Shown here one piece after another: positions 9,641-18,472 of a stretch of 64,000 nt of DNA. The stretch is taken from NCBI RefSeq assembly GCF_000688335.1, contig NZ_JHZX01000001.1:868001-932000 (forward strand). Direction: 5' to 3'. The DNA is from Sediminibacter sp. Hel_I_10 (GTDB lineage: Bacteria > Bacteroidota > Bacteroidia > Flavobacteriales > Flavobacteriaceae). The notes under the pieces are model-generated. The model did no database searches and was not told the DNA's origin. It was given only the letters and a program-made list of their open reading frames with translations. Position 1 is the stretch's first letter. The number at the start of each line of letters is the position of its first letter. The translations under genes and the position numbers were made by a program.

Positions 9641-11925
9641 TTATGCTTATGCAAAGGCATCGTTTTGTTAAATGAAAATTCAGGCAAATCTAGCTTTTGA
9701 ATTTCCCCTCCTTCTATAATTTTAATAGTTTGATTTACCTCTACATTTTTGAAAACAGAAATTAGTCTGGTTTGGTGGGGCCACTTGACCTCAACCTTTT
9801 TGATAACTTTAGCTTTTCCCAATCCAATTTCGGCCATTAAACTGTTACCACCAAAGCTAGCGCCAGAATCAACTGTATTGTAAATTTTGCGCTCTTTATG
9901 ATTCTCCTCGATCGAGATAATGATTTTGGCACCAATGGCAGATCTGTTGCTTTGCTTACCTTCCAAAACAATATTGATCCAGTTATTTTCATTTCCAATA
10001 GGATTTTCAAAAAGCAAATTTCTAAAAACATCCCCTTCAACTGCTCCTCCCATAACGGCATAAATATCTTGATCACCGTCCATATCCATATCTCCAAAAC
10101 CAATCGCATGCCCTTTTTGTATGTGTCCAAAACCACCACTATAGGTCACATCTTCAAAGCGCTTCCCACCTACATTACGATACATCTTATTTGGAACGAT
10201 TGAAAAAAAGTCAGGATCTCCAGTCGCCAAATAAAAGTCTAGATAACCATCATTGTCCAAGTCTCCAAAATTGCATCCCATTGTTGCAATGGGTTCTGTC
10301 AAATTACTTGCCATGGAGACTTCGCTAAACGTATTGTCCCCATTGTTTTGATATAAAAAGGGTCTATATTCAGCCGTATTTGATCTAATATTTCTAAGCA
10401 TCATCTCAGCTGGCAGAATTTCTGAAGAAGAATATCCTGAAACGAAAATATCTTCGTAACCATCGTTATTATAATCGAAAAACCAGGTTGGAAAACTTAA
10501 TTTCGGTTCTGAAACTCTTGCATTTACAGCTAATTTAAAAGATGGTTTTCCAGAGTTCTCTGTAGTGTTAATGTACAAGGTATTTAAACCATCGTAATTA
10601 GAGAGATATAAATCTGGATATAAATCATTGTTTATATCGCCACTAGCCACCCCTTTAAAGAATCCTGGAATGGTAATACCCGCCTCTTTAGCAATATCCT
10701 TAAAGGTACCATCACCATTGTTTAAAAACAGCTCACAATAACTCTGCTTGGCTTCAGACCATTCGTTCGCAATAAAAAGATCGAGCCAGCCATCCAAATT
10801 TACATCTACCCAAACCGCCGTTTGTGTTGGGTTGAGCGAATAGATACCTGAAGATTTTGTAGTATCTGTGAATGTGCCATCACCGTTATTCCTCATCAAG
10901 GAATTTGGCAAACTTCCATATATGGATAACCACGCCCCCCTTAAAATTATGAAATCTAAATGTCCATCATTATCGTAATCTGCATGCCTCAAATTTAATC
11001 CACCAGTTACGCCTTCAAGGCCGGCTTCTTTCGTTTTGTCTGTAAATCCTCCTACTCCATCGTTTTCAAAATATCTGATTTGGTCATCAAAACCCCATGA
11101 AGACGCAATAATATCTAAATAACCATCGCCATTGAAGTCATCAACACAGGTCCCGCCAGACTTAAGATTAACATCAACACCCAGACTCATTGCAATATCC
11201 TTAAACTGCATAATTTTTCCGGACTTTGAGAAATGAGACTCTGGAATTCTGAATTTTTTTGGCACCTGTTCTGGATATTGTCCCAAAGTCATATGAGCGA
11301 TATTCAAGAGATATTGACATTCAAGATCTTGTGGATTTAACTCAAGAAGTTCTTCAAGCATCGCAATGGATTGCTCGGCTCCTTCCTTTATAATATGTTG
11401 GCCTTTAGGACTTATGGGAATAATGCAAGATTCTTCATTATGATTAGCAAAACAATTATCCTGTTCTGCCTTTCGCATGTAAGCGATTGCCATTTGCTTT
11501 TTGATGTAGTAAACCGATTCTGACTTGGATGGCACATCAATGTTATCAAGTGCCATTAATACCTCTTTTAAGACGTTAATTGATTCTTCTGTTTTTCCCG
11601 CGTTCAGCAATTCTAAACCATACGAAAATAAAATATTTAGTCTCTCATTTCCTCGTGTCGATTGAAGCCTTTTTTCAATTGCAGACACCTTAGCATTATT
11701 GAAAATATATGGTACGCTTTCTACATTGAATGACGCTACTCTCTTTTCGATATCGTCAATCATCTCTTGGGTAGCGTTCTTCTTATTTTTAGTAACGAGC
11801 TTCGTTTCTGTTTCAATTTTATTAGTTTTCTTGCAACTAAAACATATTAATATTACTAAAATCGAGAGTTTAGCAATATTATTTTTGATGTGATAGAATT
11901 GATTCTTGTATAGACTTAATTCCAT
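9637..11925 (-). CDS. FG-GAP/UnbV lipoprotein with N-terminal TPR-like region
   Basis: A second CRTAC1-like secreted protein of 762 residues, distinct from its convergent neighbour. An N-terminal hydrophobic segment ends in ICFSC, a lipobox, so it is probably a lipoprotein. Residues about 60-220 are helical and resemble tetratricopeptide repeats (for example GLELLNAGKTEESINVLKEV). FG-GAP repeats with D-x-N-x-D-G loops fill residues about 240-650 (DFNGDGYLDII, DYDNDGHLDFI, DMDMDGDQDIYA). The ASPIC/UnbV domain closes the protein (about 660-740; GAKIIISI, EIGLGKAKVIKKVEVKWP). The stop overlaps the stop of the plus-strand gene in the four bases CTAG. Function is unknown; the PUL context suggests a surface role in glycan handling. 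Confidence 0.88.
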   Translation of the reverse strand: MELSLYKNQFYHIKNNIAKLSILVILICFSCKKTNKIETETKLVTKNKKNATQEMIDDIEKRVASFNVESVPYIFNNAKVSAIEKRLQSTRGNERLNILFSYGLELLNAGKTEESINVLKEVLMALDNIDVPSKSESVYYIKKQMAIAYMRKAEQDNCFANHNEESCIIPISPKGQHIIKEGAEQSIAMLEELLELNPQDLECQYLLNIAHMTLGQYPEQVPKKFRIPESHFSKSGKIMQFKDIAMSLGVDVNLKSGGTCVDDFNGDGYLDIIASSWGFDDQIRYFENDGVGGFTDKTKEAGLEGVTGGLNLRHADYDNDGHLDFIILRGAWLSIYGSLPNSLMRNNGDGTFTDTTKSSGIYSLNPTQTAVWVDVNLDGWLDLFIANEWSEAKQSYCELFLNNGDGTFKDIAKEAGITIPGFFKGVASGDINNDLYPDLYLSNYDGLNTLYINTTENSGKPSFKLAVNARVSEPKLSFPTWFFDYNNDGYEDIFVSGYSSSEILPAEMMLRNIRSNTAEYRPFLYQNNGDNTFSEVSMASNLTEPIATMGCNFGDLDNDGYLDFYLATGDPDFFSIVPNKMYRNVGGKRFEDVTYSGGFGHIQKGHAIGFGDMDMDGDQDIYAVMGGAVEGDVFRNLLFENPIGNENNWINIVLEGKQSNRSAIGAKIIISIEENHKERKIYNTVDSGASFGGNSLMAEIGLGKAKVIKKVEVKWPHQTRLISVFKNVEVNQTIKIIEGGEIQKLDLPEFSFNKTMPLHKHN

Positions 11926-12000
11926 AACATTTTTAGAATTTTAAATAAAAATTAAGCTAGTTATCCACTCGTTGTTGATTGTATAATTATAATCTATTTA

Positions 12001-13329
12001 CTAATTAGTTACAAAAGTTGTTATACTATTTGGTGGCAAATCATATAAATACGCCTCTATACTTGGTTCAATACTAACAGCTTCTTGAGTCTCCAAGTTT
12101 TGAGAAGCACTAGTTATATATGGAGTAACAGTGGTGCTATTTGTTCCCGTTAATACAATCTGCTGTTCTACGGTTTGCTCAGATTGATTTATGGCAACAA
12201 CAACAATTTTTCCCTCACCCGAATATGCACTAATGGAAATACCCGTTTGAGGATTCTCATCTGCACCTATTCTTGTATAACCAGGCTTTATGAATTTTGA
12301 AAAATTTGACATTACATAGCCGCGCTTAGTGACAACCCCATTAGACGTTCCTTCTTCACCATCACCTATAAAGCTGTAATACCTTTTACCGTACCACCAC
12401 ACATAAGCATTGTATTGACCTATAGTCATACAATTGTGGATTTCCCGGCCAACTAACAAGGCGTCAGGCCACAGATTTGCACTTCGGTCACTGGATGTAT
12501 AGTGTTCTGTCATCCACAGTTCTTTCCCTTTTTCCATAGCCAAAGGATAAGGGTAATTATCTAGCGCTGTACCATAAATATGTCCTCCAACAATATCTAC
12601 ATTGTCTACCGCTACAGGGTCATTTAGGGTCAGGTCTGTATGTTCATGCCTGAACTGAAAAGACTCAGAGGGCATTAGTTTAGTATTGGTTATAAGGCCT
12701 CCATAATCCCTCATAAAATCACGTACTTGAGCGGCAGACCAGTTACAAGACTCATATGAGACTTCATAATCACCTTCATTCTGAATACTTATAACTTCCA
12801 AGGGAACACCATTAGCATCCATGTATGATGCAAAATCATTGAGGTAGTTGGCATAATCTTCATAGGATTCTGTCTTCAATGACCCTCCTATTAAATCATT
12901 ATTGGTCTTCATATCTGCAGGTGGACTCCATGGTGTAGCCATAACCAAAGCTCCTCTATTTGATGCCATTTGTGCATGATTAAGCTCAATAGCCCTAGAA
13001 TTATCATCTGGGGCAACACGTATTCTCAGAATTGATAACCCAATCTCTCCCTCATCATTTCCATATAATTTGTCCATATCGTTAGCGCTAAGGGGACTAT
13101 TCAATCTAAAAACTGTTGCGGCACCAAATCCACTTATGTCTTGTTTCGTTTCTGAAGACATAATTGTAGAAGCATCTGATTGTAAAACTGTAGGATCTGA
13201 AGGTCCTGCGGGAATTATGGGCCCGCCAACTCTTACACCGTTACTATCATCACTGCTGCTACAACTTAAACCCAAGGCCATTAGAATGAACATTAAAATT
13301 TGTGTAATCGTTTTCATCTTTATCATCAT
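12001..13329 (-). CDS. GH30 (subfamily 8-like) glucuronoxylan endo-xylanase lipoprotein
   Basis: This enzyme probably cleaves the xylan backbone at positions set by a methylglucuronic acid side group. It has a lipobox LSC at residue 23 followed by SSSDDSNG, suggesting surface display. The (beta/alpha)8 fold carries the acid/base Glu185 in SIQNEGDY and the nucleophile Glu275 in LWMTEHY. The side chains known from subfamily 8 enzymes to hold glucuronate are conserved as Trp312, Arg316 and Tyr318 in the WWYGKRYY segment. A beta-sandwich follows to residue 442. The usual WSPPAWMK is WSPPADMK here, so a subsite Trp is replaced by Asp. A start at the fifth codon (MKTITQ) is equally possible. It lies about 430 bp downstream of the GH10 gene on the same strand. 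Confidence 0.92.
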   Translation of the reverse strand: MMIKMKTITQILMFILMALGLSCSSSDDSNGVRVGGPIIPAGPSDPTVLQSDASTIMSSETKQDISGFGAATVFRLNSPLSANDMDKLYGNDEGEIGLSILRIRVAPDDNSRAIELNHAQMASNRGALVMATPWSPPADMKTNNDLIGGSLKTESYEDYANYLNDFASYMDANGVPLEVISIQNEGDYEVSYESCNWSAAQVRDFMRDYGGLITNTKLMPSESFQFRHEHTDLTLNDPVAVDNVDIVGGHIYGTALDNYPYPLAMEKGKELWMTEHYTSSDRSANLWPDALLVGREIHNCMTIGQYNAYVWWYGKRYYSFIGDGEEGTSNGVVTKRGYVMSNFSKFIKPGYTRIGADENPQTGISISAYSGEGKIVVVAINQSEQTVEQQIVLTGTNSTTVTPYITSASQNLETQEAVSIEPSIEAYLYDLPPNSITTFVTN

Positions 13330-13610
13330 AATCTAATTTTAATTTACTCTTTATGTTATTTATTTTGAATTTACTCTCACTATTATCTGCTTCGGTTATA
13401 TGCTCAGATTAAAAAGCATCATAATAATATTGAGATCTATAGTCAATAGAATTCTATGTCATATTCATAAGATCACTTTTAAACCAGCTATCAAGCTTTA
13501 CTAAATGCATTAATTACCATCCCGAATATGGACATATTCCAAATTCGCTAAACCTCCTATCATTAAGATGATATTATTAAAAATTTTAGGTTAATAACCC
13601 GTAAAATCAG

Positions 13611-13636
13611 GCCGACTATATTTTGTCTTAGTCGGC
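13611..13636. terminator. Strong hairpin between the GH10 and GH30 genes
   Basis: GCCGACTA (13611-13618) and TAGTCGGC (13629-13636) form a perfect 8-bp GC-rich stem around a 10-base loop. It has no clear T-tract on either strand. It lies about 125 bp downstream of the GH10 stop, so it may end or stabilise that transcript, or act as a processing site between the two xylanase messages. Nothing else is visible in 13330-13759. Confidence 0.45.
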
Positions 13637-13759
13637 ACACGATTAATTCCGAGATTTACCGCTCAGGCTATAGAGAAAATTTACGAAATCCTATTTTTTG
13701 AAAGTCATAATCTTCTCTTCAGTGATTTATCTATATTGAATCTGTATCCACCGAATTTT

Positions 13760-14908
13760 TTAAAGTCCATCTGCAAATCCACGATGCGAAATCTTAAACT
13801 CATAATTTGAATTATAAAGTAATAGCCAGTCAGTTCCGCCGTCGTATCTCCAACTATCTTGATCTCTCATTCCCCAAATAGTAATTCCATATTGTTTATC
13901 GGAAGGCACGATAGAATTATACTCAGAAGAGACATGGTTGTAAAATAATTCTTGTTCTTGAGCACGCTCTAAAGTTAAGCTAGTTATATCTTCATTTGAA
14001 TTTACCTGTATATCCAGTTCGGAAATATGAACCAATAAGCCAGAATTAGTAACATCTGTGATTGCCAATGAAATTTCCTGTAGAGAAGGCCACGCAAGAC
14101 CAAGGTGCATTTGCATACCAATACCATCTATGGGTATGGCTGGCACACTATTTTGAAAATCGCTTACCATTGATAAAATCGAACTGCGTTTATTAGTTTG
14201 ACCTGCAATATTATAATCGTTGTAAAAAAGCTTAACGTCAGGGTCTGCCTCACGTGCCCATTGAAATATCTTTTTAATATAATCTGATCCCATTTTTTGG
14301 GTAAAGAGACTATTTCTCAAATCTCCACTGTCATCAAAATATTCATTCACTACATCCCACCCAGTAACAATTGAGTTCCCATCGGCATCCTTTTCTTCTG
14401 CGAAATGTTCTACAGTGGTTTTTACATAGTTTTCTATATGTGCCTCAAACTCATCATTGGTTCCAGCAAAGTTTTCGAGCCAATCTGGTATGGCATAATC
14501 AGGGTGCCAAACCAAGGCATGTCCATGAACTCTCATTCCGTTGGCTTTTGCGTAGGCAACAATAGCGTTACCATCACTAAAATCAAAAGTATCTGGACCT
14601 ATGAAAATGTTGTTCATTTTCATGTCATTTTCTGCAGTGATACTGTTATAATCAGTATTCAAAAGTGTTTTAAATTGGGCTTCCGACGAAGAATCTAAAC
14701 GAGCAGCCGACACAATATTTCCTATAGGAAAGCTAGCTATATCTTTTAGGTTCTCAGTAGGAATATACAATAATGGATCTCCCGAGACTACCTCATCATC
14801 ATCGGTTCCGCCAGAGGGACCGCCTACAGTAGGTCCGTTACTATCATCAGAACTACAGCCCACAGAAAACAGACAAACAACAACTAGTTTTAAAAAATTA
14901 TTTTTCAT
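13760..14908 (-). CDS. GH10 endo-1,4-beta-xylanase lipoprotein
   Basis: This is the main backbone-cutting xylanase. The signal peptide ends SVGC (Cys18) and is followed by SSDDSNG, an acidic tag consistent with surface location; a Gly/Asp-rich linker then leads to the catalytic domain at about residue 48. The GH10 fold shows all expected motifs: TAENDMKM (91-98), HGHALVWH (128-135), the acid/base Glu189 in WDVVNE, and the nucleophile Glu297 in HISELDIQ. The domain runs to the C-terminus with no extra CBM. The first 30 residues after the Cys closely resemble those of the GH30 enzyme. An operator-like site with one mismatch and a good promoter lie about 130-170 bp upstream. Confidence 0.96.
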   Translation of the reverse strand: MKNNFLKLVVVCLFSVGCSSDDSNGPTVGGPSGGTDDDEVVSGDPLLYIPTENLKDIASFPIGNIVSAARLDSSSEAQFKTLLNTDYNSITAENDMKMNNIFIGPDTFDFSDGNAIVAYAKANGMRVHGHALVWHPDYAIPDWLENFAGTNDEFEAHIENYVKTTVEHFAEEKDADGNSIVTGWDVVNEYFDDSGDLRNSLFTQKMGSDYIKKIFQWAREADPDVKLFYNDYNIAGQTNKRSSILSMVSDFQNSVPAIPIDGIGMQMHLGLAWPSLQEISLAITDVTNSGLLVHISELDIQVNSNEDITSLTLERAQEQELFYNHVSSEYNSIVPSDKQYGITIWGMRDQDSWRYDGGTDWLLLYNSNYEFKISHRGFADGL

Positions 14909-15030
14909 TTTATCAATTTCTATTTCAATTAGAATTATAGCAAATTTTATTACGATCCTGTGTAAGAATACAACACTGTGTAATGATTTAAATTAAAGGA
15001 TATGCAATTGGTTTTATAAATTTGAAAAAT

Positions 15031-15079
15031 GAAAAATAATTAAAAAAAGCATTATTCACAACATTTGTGCAACCGATTT
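15031..15079 (-). promoter_or_regulatory. Operator-like site and promoter for the GH10 gene
   Basis: On the minus strand AAATCGGTTG (15079-15070) matches the PUL operator at 9 of 10 bases. Just downstream, TTG (15061-15059) is separated by 20 bases from TATTTTTC (15038-15031), close to the -7 consensus TAnnTTTG. Transcription would start near 15025, about 115 bases before the GH10 start codon. Here the operator lies just upstream of, not within, the -33 element. Confidence 0.5.
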
Positions 15080-15172
15080 CGTAAAATCGTAAAAAATACA
15101 TAATAAATTAGTGGATTCTACAAGGTAAAACTAGCAATCCCTCTCTTCTTTAAAGGTTAATATTATCTGCCC

Positions 15173-15199
15173 GCTTAGGACACATATGCTTAGGACACA
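15173..15199 (+). repeat. Short 12-bp direct repeat
   Basis: GCTTAGGACACA occurs twice (15173-15184 and 15188-15199), separated by three bases. It lies in non-coding DNA between the GH10 promoter and the susD relic, and may be a trace of past rearrangement. Confidence 0.7.
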
Positions 15200-15383
15200 C
15201 CAAATATTCATACCAAAAAAATAGCTATATTTCACTCAATTCCTGCATTTAAACAAACAAAACACATGTACCTACTTATAATAGCAAGATTACTTAATAG
15301 TTAAGCGTCGTTTGAGATAATTCCAATACCTACTCTGGTTAGAAAATGAAAATCAAATTAAATTCTTCATTTTAAAATTCAAA

Positions 15384-15393
15384 CAATCGGTTG
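15384..15393. promoter_or_regulatory. Perfect copy of the PUL operator upstream of the susD relic
   Basis: CAATCGGTTG, identical to the sites at 4988 and 40376. The -7 box expected 20 bases downstream is poorly preserved (TATCCTAA at 15414), so the promoter may have decayed together with the gene it served. It could still influence the haloperoxidase operon, whose first start is at 15972. Confidence 0.55.
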
Positions 15394-15489
15394 TATAAAT
15401 CTATTTTAAATAGTATCCTAATTTGATTATTTTTACGTGATGATTGAGGCATGTTAGTTTCACTATTAAAACAAATCACATATAGAAGT

Positions 15490-15850
15490 CAATTCAAAGG
15501 AACTTATAGAACCTATAATCCAGTAGGCCTTAGAGTAACAAATGTTGCAGTAGCACATCCGTTGCCAATTGGTGAATTATCAGAATTACATTTTATCACT
15601 AATTAAGCGGCAGTAAAAGTTGCATCAGGAAGCACCCCCTTTACTAGCTAAATCAACGTGATTTGTGCCCTTCCTTGAAAATGGAGATTCCTTAGCGGAG
15701 AACAAGAATTGAGGGTGAAAGATAATAGTGCCGTTCTAGTAAATGAAACTATAAATTTGAACATTTATTTAACTTTAGTGGAGCGTTCTCGAGACTATTT
15801 TGGTAAAGGCTAAGGTTGTTATCATGCAGTTCGTACTCAAAAAATGGATT
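15490..15850 (+). pseudogene. Decayed fragment of a susD gene
   Basis: This stretch aligns by eye with the 3' part of the intact susD gene (about 3955-4317), over nearly the same length. Recognisable pieces in order are: GTYRTYNP for GTYRTDNE; an ELSELHFI segment for YSEFYLV; AAVKVASG for AAVKGASG; a run like ENGDSLAENK for DNGEQEER; VERSRDYFGKG for AERSREYFGEG; and VRTQK identical. Frameshifts and stop codons break the frame (for example TAA at 15603-15605 and TAA after GKG at about 15811), so it is not translated. It is a paralogue remnant, not a sequencing error in the intact gene. The remains of a paired susC were not seen. Confidence 0.85.
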
Positions 15851-15971
15851 AAGTTCGTTTTATGTTAAGAAATAGATTTAGTTATATTTATTAATCAAGA
15901 AGAGATCATGAACTTTATACGACATCATCAAACATTTCATAAATTCAATATAGAATTGTAAAAATTAAAAC

Positions 15972-17441
15972 ATGAAAACATCATTTTCTTTTCTAATTGT
16001 CATTTTAATTCTTTTCGGGTGTAAAAACAATCAAGCTCAAAAGAATCAAGATTCCCTAAAGCTAACAGAACCTAGGGGTGTTGAAAATATTGCCTATAAA
16101 TGGGGACATATGGCATTAGTGGCTCAAGCTAACGATACCCAAAAATTCAAACCAAGGCCTACAGTAACCTCTCGTTATTTGGGATTGATATTCGTTTCTG
16201 TTTTTGATGCTTGGTCAATATATGATGAAAAAGCCATTCCTGTATATCTTGAGGGTGTGGATAAAAGATCATTAAAAGAACAAACGCTTAAGAATAAAGA
16301 AATAGCTATTAGCTACGCCGCGTTTAGAACCTTAAATGAATATTACTCATCAGACAAAGAGTTATTCGCTAATTTTATGAGAGAATTAGGACTGGACCCA
16401 AATAATCAATCATTAGATCCTGCTACTCCTGAGGGAATTGGTAATTTAGCTGCAAAAGCAGTTATTGAAGCCCGAAAGGGAGATGGCTCAAATCAGTATG
16501 GTGAAGAAGAAGGATCTAATGGAAAGCCATATTTCAATTATGTGAAATACGCTCCTGTTAATTCAGTGGATGAAAATATAGATCCAAACCGTTGGCAACC
16601 CAAAAATTTTTCGGATGGAAAAGGAGGTCAATTTGCGCCTGGATGTCTAACGCCTTTTTGGGATAAGGTAGACCCCATAGCCTTAAAATCTGGAGATCAA
16701 TTTCGACCAGGTCCACCTCCCATGATAGGTTCTAAACAGCTGGAAATTGAAGTTAAGGAACTTATTGATCTGCAAGCCAACTTAACTGATCACCAGAAGG
16801 CATTGGTTGAATTCATGAGAGATGGCCCCCAATCCGTCCAACAAGCTGGTCACTGGTTGAAATTTGCCCAAGATGTGTCTCGCAGAGATAATCACAAACT
16901 TGATGAAGATGTTAAAATGTATTTCTATAATCAAATTGTTGCGATGGATGCTTTTATTGCTTCTTGGGATTCAAAAATGTATTATGACTTTGCAAGACCC
17001 TATGCACTGGTTCATGAATATTACGGTGGAGAAAAAATAAAGGCATGGGGTGGAGTCGGAAAAGGCATGGTGGAAATGGATGGAAGCCAATGGCGGCCCT
17101 ATTCACCAGATACATTCTTATGTCCACCATTTCCAAGTTATACTTCTGGTCACAGTACTATTAGTGGAGCCTGTGCAGAAGCCTTAAGACTGTGGACGGG
17201 AAGCGACAAATTTGGTTCGGAAGTTCAATTGGTTGCTGGAGCAATGACCGAGCCTGATAATTTGGGGGACACCATCACATTAGAATTTCCAACATTTACA
17301 AAAACAGCGGAAATGGCAGGTATGTCTCGGGTTTTAGGCGGTTATCACATTCAAGCAGATAACGTTGCTGGATTGGAATTGGGTAGAAATGTAGCGAACG
17401 AAGCATGGACATTTTATAAATTACATGTTGGTGAATTATAA
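15972..17441 (+). CDS. Vanadium-dependent haloperoxidase-like lipoprotein (PAP2 superfamily)
   Basis: This enzyme belongs to the family using a vanadate cofactor and hydrogen peroxide to oxidise halides, or to related phosphatases with the same pocket. The signal peptide ends LFGC, a lipobox, so it is exported and anchored. The complete vanadate/phosphate-binding set is present: Lys335-x6-Arg342-Pro, PSYTSGH with His394, and Ser452-Arg453-x5-His459. The length (489 residues) fits the bacterial haloperoxidase-like group. It heads a three-gene run with an SGNH esterase 67 bp downstream and an aldo/keto reductase. A haloperoxidase is not a standard part of xylan PULs. Whether it halogenates, dephosphorylates or does something else cannot be told from sequence; the fold assignment is firm. 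Confidence 0.88.
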   Translation: MKTSFSFLIVILILFGCKNNQAQKNQDSLKLTEPRGVENIAYKWGHMALVAQANDTQKFKPRPTVTSRYLGLIFVSVFDAWSIYDEKAIPVYLEGVDKRSLKEQTLKNKEIAISYAAFRTLNEYYSSDKELFANFMRELGLDPNNQSLDPATPEGIGNLAAKAVIEARKGDGSNQYGEEEGSNGKPYFNYVKYAPVNSVDENIDPNRWQPKNFSDGKGGQFAPGCLTPFWDKVDPIALKSGDQFRPGPPPMIGSKQLEIEVKELIDLQANLTDHQKALVEFMRDGPQSVQQAGHWLKFAQDVSRRDNHKLDEDVKMYFYNQIVAMDAFIASWDSKMYYDFARPYALVHEYYGGEKIKAWGGVGKGMVEMDGSQWRPYSPDTFLCPPFPSYTSGHSTISGACAEALRLWTGSDKFGSEVQLVAGAMTEPDNLGDTITLEFPTFTKTAEMAGMSRVLGGYHIQADNVAGLELGRNVANEAWTFYKLHVGEL

Positions 17442-17507
17442 CTGCGCAAGTAGTTATAATTCATTTTTAAACCATTATAATCACGTTTTTTAATTAAAAA
17501 TCAATCA

Positions 17508-18428
17508 ATGACATATTATTTAAAACTGCTGCTCATCCTTGGTGTTCTAATTCCTTCCTTTGCCATAAGCCAGCAAAAGGCCAAAGATACTATCAAAGTT
17601 TTTTACCTTGGAGGACAATCGAATATGGATGGCTATGGATACAATTCTGATTTACCTCCATCGTTAAACAAAGAATTCAAAGATGTCTTTATCTTTCACG
17701 GGAATTCCGTTCCAGATGAACAAGAAAATGGAGGATTGGGGAAATGGGAAACATTAAAACCAGGACATGGCACTGACTTTACATTGAATTCTGATAAAAA
17801 TAAGCTCTCCAATCGGTTCGGTATTGAATTATCATTTGCAAAAAAATTACAGGAGTTATATCCAAATCAAAAATTCGCCTTTATAAAATATTCCAGAGGT
17901 GGTACTTCCATCGATACGCTTGCCGCTGGTCCATTTGGGTCATGGGATGTGGATTACAAAGGCACCAATGGAATCAACCAATATGACCATTTCTTGACGA
18001 CACTGCAAACAGCACTAAGTACGAATGACATCGATGGCGACGGCAAAGAAGATCTTCTGATTCCTTCTGGAATTCTCTGGATGCAAGGAGAGAGTGATGC
18101 AGCATACACAGAACAAATTGCCAACAATTATTATAATCATCTCAAACGTCTAATGGATTTGATGCGCGCTAACTTCCACTCTGATGATTTACCTGTAGTC
18201 ATAGGAAAAATATCAGATTCTTGGAATGACAAGGATGGCAAGGTTTGGGATTATGGTGAACTGGTTCAATATGCACAGGAAAAATATGTGAAAACTGATA
18301 AAAATGCTGCAATAGTGCGTAGCACCAGATATTATAAGTATTCAGACCGGTGGCATTATGATAGTGAGGGCTATATCGATTTAGGAGAAAAATTTGCAGA
18401 AGCTATATTTCATTTACAAAAGAAATAA
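17508..18428 (+). CDS. SGNH carbohydrate esterase (SASA/CE6-like), probable acetyl-xylan esterase
   Basis: This enzyme probably removes acetyl groups from xylan or its oligosaccharides. It has a signal peptide (hydrophobic residues 4-19, cleavage before QQK). The nucleophile Ser38 sits in the GGQSNM block of the sialate-O-acetylesterase (SASA, DUF303) family; the oxyanion block WMQGESDA follows near residue 200, and the C-terminal DRWHYDSEGY supplies the catalytic His and Asp. The 306-residue size suits a single-domain enzyme. The gene follows the haloperoxidase by 67 bp and precedes the aldo/keto reductase by 45 bp. A related domain forms the N-terminus of the large esterase fusion at 19464. 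Substrate is inferred from context. Confidence 0.85.
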   Translation: MTYYLKLLLILGVLIPSFAISQQKAKDTIKVFYLGGQSNMDGYGYNSDLPPSLNKEFKDVFIFHGNSVPDEQENGGLGKWETLKPGHGTDFTLNSDKNKLSNRFGIELSFAKKLQELYPNQKFAFIKYSRGGTSIDTLAAGPFGSWDVDYKGTNGINQYDHFLTTLQTALSTNDIDGDGKEDLLIPSGILWMQGESDAAYTEQIANNYYNHLKRLMDLMRANFHSDDLPVVIGKISDSWNDKDGKVWDYGELVQYAQEKYVKTDKNAAIVRSTRYYKYSDRWHYDSEGYIDLGEKFAEAIFHLQKK

Positions 18429-18472
18429 ATAGCGCGCTATAAATATATCATACTAAAAACAAATATAAAAAC

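Noticed and set aside
17811-17820. Operator-like CAATCGGTTC
   Set aside because: Lies inside the coding sequence of the SGNH esterase, one mismatch, with no promoter geometry; expected by chance.
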